Positions 1-11,700 of a stretch of DNA of 64,000 bases are shown here, piece after piece. The stretch lies in contig CM026404.1 in the NCBI GenBank assembly GCA_014843695.1, positions 82,949,787 to 83,013,786 of the forward strand, read 5' to 3'. This DNA is from Archivesica marissinica (lineage: Eukaryota; Mollusca; Bivalvia; Venerida; Vesicomyidae). The notes below the pieces were generated by a model. The model was not told where the DNA came from. It ran no database searches and worked only from the letters and a program-made list of their open reading frames with translations. Position numbers and translations under genes: made by a program. The first letter of the stretch is position 1, and each line of letters begins with the position of its first letter.

Positions 1-27
1 CCTGTGTTAGTGGTCACCTCTATTACG
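1..27. mobile_element. Fragment of a CAGTCAAACCTG-family MITE
   Basis: CCTGTGTTAGTGGTCACCTC is the same left-end sequence seen at 37-56, cut by the window edge. Confidence 0.5.
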
Positions 28-29
28 TA

Positions 30-206
30 CAGTCAAACCTGTGTTAGTGGTCACCTCTATTAAGCAGCCACCTGTATTAAACAGCCAGTTTCCAGATTCC
101 CAATATGCTGTTTTATTATACATTTGACCTCTATTAAGCAGCCACCTGTGCTAAGCAGCCACTTTCTGAGATTCTCTTAGCTGGCTGCTTAAGACAGGTT
201 TGACTG
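30..206. mobile_element. Tc1/mariner-like MITE with TA target duplication
   Basis: Begins CAGTCAAACCTGTGTTAG, ends GACAGGTTTGACTG, and is flanked by TA at 28-29 and 207-208. No ORF. Its inner sequence is the reverse complement of the 57-bp satellite at 11689-12106. Confidence 0.75.
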
Positions 207-264
207 TATACACATACAGCAACTGGGTTCAAATTTCGCCGGCACAAAATCTTCAGTTATGTGA

Positions 265-455
265 GGAGTGATGTATATATGAAGGAGTGATGTATATATG
301 AAGGAGTGATGTATATATGAAGGAGTGATGTATATATGAAGGAGTGATGTATATATGAAGGAGTGATGTATATATGAAGGAGTGATATATATATGAAGGA
401 GTGATGTATATATGAAGGAGTGATGTATATATGAAGGAGTGATGTATATATGAAG
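265..455. repeat. 19-bp tandem array, about 10 copies
   Basis: Unit GGAGTGATGTATATATGAA repeated almost perfectly. Open frames across it are only a repeat effect. A (TTA)n-like tract follows at 465-500. Confidence 0.95.
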
Positions 456-532
456 AATATGAACATTATTATTATTATTAATTTATTTATTATTATTATA
501 CCTTTTGTGGCATGACATTTGTTTAGTCTATA

Positions 533-705
533 CAAATTTATTTTAGCTTGATTGCGAAACAAGTTCTTAACTTATATTAATCACTCTCGAGACCTCATTC
601 CTGATGGAATCCATCGCCACGAGGGAGAGAGAAGAGGCATGTTGAATTTAAATGCCTTGCATAAGGGCACAATCATAACGGCTCCAGTAGGGCTCTAGGA
701 CATTT
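533..705 (-). repeat. SINE type B, minus orientation
   Basis: Read on the minus strand it has the body CATGGCGATGGATTCCATCAG-like segment and GAGTGATTAATATAAGTT tail shared with the copies at 13576, 14795 and 17187. The tail ends in an A-rich AAAATAAATTT tract. Confidence 0.75.
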
Positions 706-1311
706 GTTTATGAAATTAGTTCTGATTTTAATGAATGTACTAATGCACCACGAGTACTCGGTGACATGAAACAAGACCACAGATTCAAGGGTGTCTCGCA
801 ACGGGCGATTAACTGTATAAGTGTTGTTTCAGTGAAATAAAAATGTCTCTTATGCTTGCCAATGAATTGCCAAATTTCAAGTTCATGGTCACTGGTAGGG
901 TGGACTTATAGTGGGTGCAGAGAATTAGTCCACGAATGTGCATGCAAAGATTCAAAGCAATAACGTTGATGGTTTTTATAATGTTTTTAGGTCTTTCCTA
1001 TGTTTATATAATTCCCGAAAATGGATTATTTTTGGCCAAAATCCAAGTTCATGGTCACTATTGGGGGGGGGGGGATTTACTGTGGGTGTAGAGAATTAGT
1101 TGGCCGTTTTGGAGAAATGATAATGTTTGAGTTTGTTTTGCCGCATAAATAATTTCTGAAATTGGACTCATTTGGCCAAAATTCAGAAACATTATGCAAG
1201 TTATCAAAGCATTACATTTGACGGTTCTTTAGTTATATGCGAATATGTAATTGTTGATGGTGCCGTCGCAAAGGTCGTAAATAAAGTGGGCGACTTAAAA
1301 ATTCCATTAAA
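706..1311. other. Unassigned stretch with two diverged copies of a short segment
   Basis: CAAGTTCATGGTCACT...AGAGAATTAGT occurs near 879-930 and again near 1045-1100, so a piece of about 166 bp is duplicated and diverged. A run of G lies near 1063. No coding exon recognised. Confidence 0.5.
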
Positions 1312-1500
1312 AGTTTTAACAACTTATATTAATCACTCTCGTTGGCGCCGGATGAAAGCGTATATATGGTCATTTGTGTGGGAGGAAACTGGAGTACCCG
1401 GAGAAAACACACCTGTCCGATCTGGCGACCACTGTATCATCTCACATACTTCCCGGTCCAAGGATTGAACCAGGGCTGCATTGGTGAGAAGCGAATGATT
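1312..1500 (-). repeat. SINE type A, minus orientation, head missing
   Basis: Contains the type A body (CTCGTTGGCGC, GGAGTACCCGGAGAAAAC and CACATACTTCCCGGTCC on plus) and the GTTAAAACTT tail. The tRNA-like head seen in other copies is absent. Confidence 0.8.
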
Positions 1501-1640
1501 TGATATTAATTTGTCCAATGGTAAATCTCCAATACATACTTCATAATGAGACTAATCAGGACAAAAAGGTAGTTCATTGATATTTACTTTCCGGTTTACA
1601 ATAAAATAAATCTATTCCAAGAAATCTGTTCATACATATT

Positions 1641-1897
1641 TCAGTAGTGTTCCCGCTGTCCGTCGCCAATGGTGCAATTTGCGACAAAACACAAATACTG
1701 GCACAAAATTTTGTGAATTGGCGAAAATATTTGGCGCAACTTTTTTTCTTTTATATCGTCTGTTTTGCCAAATACATGGCTTCAAATAGTTATCTGTAAA
1801 CTATATGGCTCATAGTTGGCTCAAAGTTCAAATTGGCTCCAGCTTGTTTCAATTGGTGACAGAAGTGTTGCAGACAAAGGTTCAGACAGAGGGAACA
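1641..1897. mobile_element. hAT-like MITE with GTGTTCCC...GGGAACACC ends
   Basis: CAGTAGTGTTCCCGCTGTCC at the left and GACAGAGGGAACACC at the right are inverted repeats. The inside (TTGGCGCAACTTT, TGGCTCATAGTTGGCTC) matches the copy at 13204-13423 in opposite orientation. The target duplication is not clear. Confidence 0.6.
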
Positions 1898-1930
1898 CCG
1901 ATAGTCAGGACCGAAGTATACTGATTCATG

Positions 1931-2580
1931 GACCGAAGTACAGGACCGGAGTACAGGACCAAAGTACAGGACCGAAGTATAGGACCGGAGTACAGGACCG
2001 AAGTACAGGACCGAAGTACAGGACAGACGTACAGGACCAGAGTACAGGACCGAAGTACAGGACAGAAGTACAGGACCGAAGTACAGGACCGGAGTACAGG
2101 ACCGAAGTACAGGACAGAAGTACAGGACCGGAGTACAGGACAGAAGTACAGGACCGGAGTACAGGACCGAAGTACAGGACCGAAGTACAGGACCGGAGTA
2201 CAGGACCGGAGTACAGGACCGAAGTACAGGACCGAAGTACAGGACCGGAGTACAGGACCGGAGTACAGGACCGAAGTACAGGACCGAAGTACAGGACCGG
2301 AGTACAGGACCGAAGTACAGGACCGAAGTACAGGACCGGAGTACAGGACCGAAGTACAGGACAGAAGTACAGGACCGGAGTACAGGACCGGAGTACAGGA
2401 CCGAAGTACAGGACCGAAGTACAGGACTGGAGTACAGGACCGAAGTACAGGACCGGAGTACAGGACCGGAGTACAGGACGGAAGTACAGGACCGAAGTAT
2501 AGGACCGGAGTACAGGACCGAAGTACAGGACGGAAGTACAGGACCGGAGTACAGGACCGAAGTACAGGACAGAAGTATAC
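1931..2580. repeat. 13-bp tandem array, about 50 copies
   Basis: Unit GACCGAAGTACAG with G/A variants. The array is bracketed by an 18-bp direct repeat GAAGTATACTGATTCATG (1913-1930 and 2572-2589). All six frames stay open because the unit has no stop in any phase. It lies about 60 bp past the donor of the last DHX57-like exon seen. Confidence 0.95.
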
Positions 2581-2642
2581 TGATTCATGCATAAATAAGC
2601 CGGACAATTCATCGTAATCCATAGTAAGTATAAATCACTTAC

Positions 2643-2732
2643 CCTTGTAGTTTTGACTTTCTCATGGTAAACCAAATAAGGACTTTCATAGAATCTCACT
2701 TGAAAATTCACCGAAGATGGATGAATCTTCAC
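2643..2732 (-). CDS. DHX57: DHX57-like exon (OB-fold-like C-terminal region)
   Basis: Encodes [20 protein letters not shown] then [16 protein letters not shown] and YHEKxKT are hallmarks of the C-terminal domain of this helicase group. Acceptor TCTAATTCAG, donor ACAAGG|GTAAGT. 90 nt, phase 0. No further exon was recognised between here and position 1, so the last exons lie outside the window. Confidence 0.92.
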
Positions 2733-5700
2733 CTGAATTAGATATGGTAATATATATTTCGTACAACGAGTGTGTACAAAGTTTGTTCCCATTTATAGAG
2801 AAGACGATTAAGCAGCCATAAATTCGGCCAATTCACTAAAACGGTCAATACTGCTCATGTATTACTCGAGTTAAAACTTAAAACGAGACTCATTTTCGAT
2901 ATTACGCCAAGTTATTAAAATTGCCATATATACCTGGTACTAACATCTAGTATGCAGTGGAAAGAATTGACCTTTCTGCCGATTTTGATTGACAGCTGAC
3001 GTTAGCCAATCGCATCGCACCATTCGCACGCACCCCCGGCAACGCTTTAGCGCCGCCATTTTGTTAGACAAACAATGCATATTAGACAAACTAGTAACGA
3101 GTAGACAAATTTGAAAAGGCGTGAATTTGATCGAAAATACGGGTTTTAAATTGTTTTGATGATGTTGAAAATGTGTAGCTTTGGTGTCTGGGTTAGTTAT
3201 AGTACAAAATTAGTCGATATCCTGGTGATCGACGTTAAATTCAACCCATTTCAAAATCCTTGGACAAATCTAAAAGTGTGTATATGAACCACAAAATACC
3301 AGACAGCTGCTTTAAAAACAATGCATCTATAAAAACACCAACTGACCCCATACTGTCATTCTGTTCTGGTAAACACAGCAATCAAATTTAAGCGTGTCAC
3401 ACTGTTTATTGGAAAGTAATCAACAACTTACCCGACTACTGGTACATCACAGAGATCGCCGACTGATAAAATATCCCGATACTGCTATTATCTGCATGTA
3501 TATGCTTTATGCAATAAACAAGTTGAATATTGAATTATCAAGATCAAAGTATTGCACATCGGAATTTAGCACTGATTGTGCTAATTGGTCAGTTATAAAA
3601 TGTGTGCCCATATTTATAATATTGATTACCGAGTCATTGTTTTATCGTTGTCAGACAAACGAGTTATTTAGTAACATTTTAATCAAATCTGATAACGAGT
3701 GATCGTGATCTGAAATAAATTACAAATTAATTGCAATTAATTAATGCTGTCTGTCATTGATAATGGTGAAACGATGTAGTTACGGGTTGTGTGACAGTGA
3801 TAGTAGATATCTAGATCGATTGATAGGTGACGTAAAATTCGTGCCATTTCCGAAACCTAAGACAAATCTGGAAAAATGTCTAAGGTGGATCAAGCTGTGT
3901 GGACGACCAAACGACCAGCTAAATACATCCAAAATTAATGCAAACAGATATATTTGCACAAAAGTAAGTTGAAATTAATTTATTTATACAGAATAAAATA
4001 TTTCCAAAAAATATATTCTGCATTTATAGATCTACTGTTCACAAGAGATATGTGAGTATAAGGGTGATTAAAATTATACATGTGGTTCATACATATTGTC
4101 GTGGATGGTGGACTAGGGATCAGATAGTAGTAATAGTACCCATGCATGTGCAGAGCTGTGGGATTCCCATATTAGCTCAGTGAACGTACTGGTGTTCAGT
4201 TTATGGGCCTAATAATGTTCGAGTCTTCTAGGAGGCATAGGGTCGAGTCTCTCAAGACGGAAAAATGCAGTTTTTCTCAATGATTAACTTAAATATGTTG
4301 CTGGTTTCCAATATGAGAGAGCACCATACTGTACCAGTGTTGAAGTCTTCTTACGTTCTAGTATGCATAGGTCAGAGTCTATCAACAGTACTTTTCTCCA
4401 TGGTTTAATGATGTAATGTTGCCAGTTTAGTGTATGACATACGTTTAGATTTATAAATGTTATTTTTTCAGCACTTCGTCGACCATCAGTGGCCTACTCA
4501 GGAATTCCCAGATCCAGAACCGGCAGATCCTTACACACCACGACCTAAGCCACAGAGAGCTCTACCATTGAAAAGAAGGCGACTTCTGTATCACACTCCA
4601 CCAAGGTATAAATGATTTTATTGCCAGTCATATGTATGTTGACACCTGCCAGACATGTCCGCTTGATTTTGGTATAGTTTGACTAGATAATTTATACGAC
4701 CGAGAATCGAACTTGGGTCAGTACCAATATTTTATGCAAACACTATAAGCCAAAACCGACATTCATGTTGTTTTATTAACTATTGTCATAATAAAATGTG
4801 CAGGAATTAAAACGAACCAGTCACTCATTTAACTTTTATTTTTATTAATTATCAATAGATTACATTTATAAATATATTGGTATTTAAAACAAACGCATGC
4901 ACATGAACTCACAAGCACTTATACACTAATACATGCAATTGCTGGATCCAGGCATGATTCACACACTAAGCATAACCCACTCATATCTACAAGAAATATG
5001 GAATAACTTGTTCATGCTCGTGTGCTGCATTATTTTGCCAGATTAATTTCGGACAAATAAAGTTTCACAGAAATGAAATGTACATGTAGGAAAAAAAACC
5101 AACTGGTTAAAACAAGCAAGTAACTGAAAACCAAATGTTTTGACTATCCTAGTATTAACATTACAGTAAAACCTCACTTAACAACCACCTCTAAATTAAG
5201 ATCATAATGAGGAGTTTGATTCCATTGATTCAACAGGGTTTTTTTAAATCTCAATGCTACAATTTAATGACACACACCAGTTTTCAAGGGTCTCAACTTC
5301 AAGGTGGTCTTGTTATTGAGGTTTGACAGAAATGAATTATTTCCATATGAGTCTTCCCGAAATCCGTAGGACCGCCTGGTCAACAATCCTTCGGTCAGAC
5401 AAAATATATTGAAAGTTTAAGTGCATTTTAATCATTTGTCTGACCGGTGTCAGACAAACTCTGGCAAAGTTTCGTGAAGATTGCCATATGATTATTTATT
5501 GTTAACAAATACAAACTTAACCCATTCAACACCAAATAACTCACATGGACTGGTCCATGATATTCATAAACCAATAAATCACATTTGGACAAGTTCATTT
5601 ATCAAAATGGGTATTTATGTCTAAAAATAGTCATATCACTGGCAAAAAGTGCAGATCCTGTCTCATCTGGATCTACACTTTTTGTAAGCCTATTTAGAGG

Positions 5701-8700
5701 TATGTGGTGTTGAAAGGGTTAACACATGCACAAAGTAGCATGACCTATACTTATGTATCTAGAAATATTAACAAACATGTTTTCCTTTTCAGCACACAAT
5801 CAGAGACTAGGATAGATGGTGGACCATTAACAGAGAACAACAGTCACGAGAGCAACCAGGAAAACCAGTTACCACCTATAGAAGATAGAACTCCAAATGA
5901 CATCGCTTCACAAACAGAGAGTTCATGTAAGCATTTATATTAATCAATCTTTTATATATTTACAGTAAAACCTGTACAAACACTGCACCATATTTTGACA
6001 GAACTCGGTGTCAGTTGTAATCCTTTGTGTGAAGAGATCTTTCTTTGTGTACACAACAAAGTCACAAAATTCAGCACCACTTATAAGAAGTTGACCTTGT
6101 ACCTGGTAAAAGTAGTTGTGGTTCTTTTTCAAAAGAACCTGACCATCAACTTGCGCAAGGCAGAAATCTCTAATTTCACAAGCGTCTATGATTGTTTTGT
6201 CTCTTGCACTGAACGGGCATTTAACCTCAACCAACCCACTTTGTCCGTCACCAACACAAACTTTTGAATCCGGGGAAGCTCCAAGGAATGAGAACTTTGG
6301 GTTCACAATCAACCCACACTTATGTACATGATAACCCTTTTTCGCACAGTATTCAGTTAATGCTTTTCTTTCATTTGCACTTCCGTAAGAAGTGGCCTTA
6401 GCGGTGAAAGGCTTAGGATTTTTCAACATGTCGATAAATTTCTCTGTCACTTTCTTCCTTTTCATAATAAGACCAAACTGTGATGATGTCAGTCTGTGTT
6501 TCCTCTCCGGAGCCCACATACTACAGTCCGCTTGGTCGCGTGTAGCTTCCTCCAACTTGCAGCATTGCTCCATTGTCAAAGTTGGCACGAAATTCATGTC
6601 CGTAACATTAATTACAGATGGTTTTGGGTACCGGATGTCACCACAATTTGATGTTACTGGCTGTTGATGACACTCTTCCACATAGAATTTTGCCTACAAA
6701 TACAACAGATATTCATTTTAGTACCTGATACATAGTCATATTTCTTTACATTACAGGGGTTGATCCAATGGATGTCATGGTATTGGTAGCCGAAAACAAG
6801 TCATTACAGCAGAAAGTTGCGAAGACTACATTGGAATTTATTGACATGCCACAACAAGTTTCAAGGCCCAAGAAAGTACAAGCACCAGTGCCAACATTCT
6901 GCTTAGAACTTATCATTAATGACGAAAAACTCATTAAATATTATACAGGATTTACAAAGCAGGCATTCATGAATATTTACACTTTCCTGGTACCAGACGA
7001 GTCTGTTGAACCATTAACGTATGTGGGAAAAGGAAAGTTGAAAGAAATCAAAAGTGTCACATTAAAAAACCAGTTGCTAATAACACTATGCAAACTGAGA
7101 AATGACTTTGATTTAGTCGACCTTGGTCTTCGGTTTTCCATATCTCAACATACGGCTGGGGTGATATTCAATTCATGGATTAACTTCATGTTTCTGAGAT
7201 TTGGTGAAGTACCTATCTGGCCAGATAGAGAAATTATTGCGGAAAATATGCCACCTGAATATAAATCAGACTTTCCAAACACTTTCGCAATTTTAGATTG
7301 TACGGAAATAAAAATACAGAAGCCCGCATCACTGAAGGCACAATCACAAACTTATAGTGTCTATAAATCGAGCAACACCCTGAAATCCCTGGTTATAGTG
7401 GATCCCCGAGGATCGGTTATTTTCTCCTCGATGCTATACAGTGGTTCCATATCTGATAAACAACTGTTTGAACAATGTGGAATAAAAGAACAATTACTCC
7501 AGTTGATTGACTGTAATTATCTAAAGCCTGGAGATGGATTAATGGCCGACAAGGGTTTCAATATAGAATCTTGTGTGGAAGAATTGAACTTAAAATTGAA
7601 CATCCCTCCTTTTGCTGTCAGTGGGATGCAAATGAGTGAGAATGATGTTGCTACAACAAGAAAAATCGCCAAACACCGCGTACATGTTGAACGTGCAATC
7701 AGAAGAATCAAGTCATTTAAAATAATGACTAATAGATTTCCAGTTGTTCATATGTCTAGTGTAAATCAAATTTGGAATGTCTGCTCATTTTTAACCAATT
7801 TTATGCCACTGTGTATAAAGTCTTAAAAATTAACTGTACATACCTGTGTTGCAAGTGTACTACCAACAGGTACATTTCCAAGATGTGTGTTGACAGTCAA
7901 TGGTGGTTTGGACACCAGGTAGCTGATTGCACAATCACTCGTTGATTGAAGAAAAGTTACATCTTCTTCTTTGACACGGATTTTTCTGAAATGTAAAGGA
8001 CTTTCATGTCAGACACATGATAGTTATGAATGTTGTGAAACATATTTATGGTATGGGCTGTTGTTGTTAAATTATGATGATGAATTATTGTTTGCAAAAA
8101 TATGTTTTAGAAATGTAATTCAATAAAAATAAAATTAGTATCTAAAGAACATAATGTCTTATTCTTATTGTTTACTTGGCAGGGCTCGACAAATCCACTC
8201 GTCCGCTCGTATTTACGAGTGACTTTTTGATCTGGACTAGTAGAAATTCCAAGTCGCTTGCCCAGTCGGACGAGTGAAAATTTCAGCTAAATATCCAATA
8301 CAAATCGAAGGAACAAAATAAAATAATATCCGTTTTACTTTCTTCGGAATGATTACCAGGCGTCATAATGGGAAATCACCGAGGATATTTTAATGTGTTT
8401 ATGCTGCAACATAATTGTATTTATTAATAAATTAAAGTGCAATTCTGTGACGATTTTTAATTTTCCTAAAATACATGGGACGAGTGATAGTCCAATCTGG
8501 ACGAGTGGGACAGTGGCATCACTCGCCCAGTAGGACGAGTAAGAAATTAAACATTTGTCGAGGCCTGCTTGGTCCATGCGCATATCCAGAGGGAGACTGG
8601 GGTCCAATTGGCGAAAAACCTCAATAATAAGACCACCCTTGGGACCCTTGAAAATTGGTCTCATTATTGAGTTGGTCTTAATATTGAGGTTAAATAAAGT

Positions 8701-11700
8701 GCAAAAACAGTAGAAATTGACCTGAAAATTGTGGTCTTTATTTTGAGGTGGTCATGTTATTGAGGTGGTTTTAAGCTGAGGTTTTACTGTAATGCACAAT
8801 ACCGGTACAGAAATGTCAAGGTATTGAGATTGATCCCCTGAAAAAAATAGCTTGATATGCGCATGAGACAATTTTATATTTATTGAATATATATTTTGTA
8901 TGACCGAATTATCCAAGTATCATGTATGGCAACATTAAAATTCTGTTAATAACTATGAAACAGTACCTGCATTCTGTTATTTGTTTGTTCTGCACTGGAA
9001 CACGCTTTCGATCCATCTTCGGGTTCACGAAACGTATACTAGAAACAGGCTCTGGTTCAATCTTCGGCCCTCGCGGAGCATGCCACGCCTGTGGTAATGA
9101 CGTACACGAAACTTCTTCAGGGATACTGGCAAAGCCCATCAGTTGCCACTGATGTACCGCTGTTACTAAACCAATCACATGTGAGCAGGAACCACTCAGT
9201 CTGAAATATATCAACAAACAAAATGCAATTTGTACTTTTACTTGTTACTTCGATACAATCAGACTATACATGGGATCACTATCAATCTTATGAAGAGACC
9301 AAATATAAAAAATGGGAGGAGTGTTAGTGAGTTGTATCCATTCATATGTAGTAGTGTCTATAGGTTATAATTACTAATAGGTGAGAAACTTGTGTAGGCG
9401 GCCGGATAGCTCAGTCGGTAGAGCATTCGCCCTGTAAGTGAATGGTCCCGGGTTCGAGCCCCAGTCAGACTGCCCATTTTGCTCACCCTGTTACATTTTA
9501 TAACTGCTATATCTGCTTTGAAGACACAGTTATAAACATGTGTATAATTATTTAGCACTCCGTGTAGGCTCTCGTTATTTATTGAAAAACATTTGATATA
9601 TAGCTAGACTACCAATCCAGGTATCCCTGGTTCGAATCCCGACCGGGGCACTGGTATTTTCAGAAACGCTATTTGTTGTAATCATAATGATTAATATAAA
9701 TGATTTAGCAACACCGCTATACTAAAACTATTTTCAGACGTTGGCGGAAGTGACTAGTAGGCCTACTGACTAGTTACTTCTTTCTTTCTTCTTTTCCTCC
9801 GTATGTCCTTCCAATTATGGAACACCAAGATGATCCCTGGTCACACCTTGTATTAGTATGAATATGTTGGTCGGAATATTCCTCATACATGTAGATAAAT
9901 AAAAAAAAACGAGCGTCGCCATTTGCAATTTCAGGATATTTTCGAAAGTAGGTCAAGACACAAAATTTGATTTCAATACAGTGCATGTATAACGAGTAAG
10001 TCACGGAATAATTAGATCTATTGTCAAATACAAAATACATACCCTGCTTGACAAGAGCAATATGCGTAGCATATTTCATTTCTTTTGATGTCAAAGTTTA
10101 CACGATGTGGTGGTTCACTCTTCCGTTGACTGCGAAAGCATTTTCCACGAACACTTAACACGTCCTCATCAGTTAAATAGATCTGTACTTTAGAGAAATA
10201 ACCTTCACTAAAGAACCTAAATCCTTGCTGTCTTGCTTTCAACGAGATATTCTTATCTGGGTGAAATAAAACCGAGAATTCGACGGAATTTTATCTAGAT
10301 CAACTCGATGCAGGTCTGCGTTAGACGCCATTTTGTTAGATAGCTTGTCTCGCGTGGTTACAGCGAGCACCTGTAACTATGGGGGGCGTGCCTAAGTAGC
10401 GTTTGCAGAAAGGTCAATTACCTTAAGCTTTTAGCTTTCAGTTCAATCCATATATCTCGATATAAATGTATGTTTCTGTATATTTCTCAATGTATATTAC
10501 ATGTATCCTGATAAATAAATATGTTTTTTAAAAAAACCCAGACTTACTAGATAACAAGAATGCAGTAAAAAAAGAAGATGTTTCGTTGTGAGAGATATGT
10601 CAGCTGAACGAGGCTACAAACGTGTGAATTATTTCCGGCTAACATTGAGAACACATTAAGCAGTTTGCTACATATTAATTCACTAGTTTCCGAATATACA
10701 GAATCATTTAATACCCTAATTCCTTATGAACAAATATTGATTTAAAAAAAATGCTTGTAGTTTGGACATATATGTTTTTCAGATATTAAGTTATTGAAAT
10801 TGTATTTCTTTTTATTTAGGAAAAAATATCCATATACAAGTTTTATCGAGGAAAAAAAGAAAAGAAAAAAATAAGTGTCCGACAGACAAGAACACATTCA
10901 GGCAATAGCAATTACAAACCGCCCGTACCTACATCTTATCAAACACATTTGACCCAAGTTTCATGAAAACCATGTGTGGGGATAAGGAGCTATGGACCAG
11001 AAGGAAAATATAGTGACCCTTGACCTACAAGTTGTATGACCTTGACATTCAACCAATATGGTTGGAAATTTTGGATCTGCACATTGTCTGCATGCTGGGA
11101 ACATTGATCCAAGTTTCAGGGAATTCCCTCAAGGGGTAGGAGATATGGATAACACACAAAATACAGCCACTTGTCCGTTAATCTGTTAGTGCGACCTTGA
11201 CAGTGAACAACAATGGTTCTACACATCGTCTCAATGTTCTGAACACTACACCAAAGTTTCCTAGGAGCTTAGGAGATATGGACATGACATAAAATGTTAA
11301 AAGAATAAAGGACCGTTAGAGGCCATCCTTATATTCCCGAAGACGTTTACTTTTGCTATCCAATAATTGGACTTCTAAGCTTTTAAAAATTCTTGTTTTT
11401 CGTCGTATACTCACATAGCCGTCTGGTTTTGTTTTAAATCTAATGTCTTCTGGTTTGGGAGCCACAGCTACTGTACCTATAAGACAGGAATCAGATCTAC
11501 GGTCAAACCTGTGTTAAGCAGTCAGCCAAGGCAATAAAATAAGGAGAGAAACTATATAAGCTATGCGTCCGTTTTAATCCTTTCCTTTTCTTTGATTTTG
11601 TGTACATGTATTGTTTTGTGAATGTATATAGTGGAATAAATATGTTTAAACCAAGGCAATAACAGAATGTGGGTGCTTAGCACAGGTCGGCTGTTTAATA

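Larger units (their letters stand above)
2968..10416 (+). mobile_element. Complete-looking ISL2EU-type DNA transposon
   Basis: A 7449-bp element starts TGACCTTTCTGC and ends with the exact reverse complement GCAGAAAGGTCA. It is flanked by AT on both sides (2966-2967 and 10417-10418); the shared match extends to AATT, so the border is uncertain by one or two bases. It encodes both proteins known from the ISL2EU group of the PIF/Harbinger-like assemblage: a THAP-DDE transposase and a YqaJ-type nuclease. A 15-bp subterminal motif CGCCATTTTGTTAGA occurs in direct orientation at 3054-3068 and 10326-10340. It sits in an intron of the DHX57-like gene and has itself been invaded by MITEs (5164-5329, 5521-5718, 8180-8567) and tRNA-derived sequence near 9.4 kb. 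Confidence 0.9.

Noticed and set aside
1172..1468. 98-residue plus frame
   Set aside because: Its second half is an antisense SINE type A and the first half has no recognisable domain.
1816..2792. Overlapping frames with YRTEVQDRSTGP and SCTSVLYFGP repeats
   Set aside because: 13-bp satellite open in all six frames. The one real coding piece under the minus frame is the 90-nt helicase exon at 2643-2732.
3394..3702. 102-residue frame upstream of the transposase
   Set aside because: No ATG start, no domain, and it lies in what should be the element's 5' leader.
5704..5943. Independent small gene covering transposase exon 3
   Set aside because: Only 5793-5926 is exon; the rest reads through the acceptor and donor into intron.
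9398..9470. A functional tRNA gene
   Set aside because: Box A and box B are present but the anticodon loop lacks a proper U33 and the acceptor stem does not pair; the context is SINE-like.
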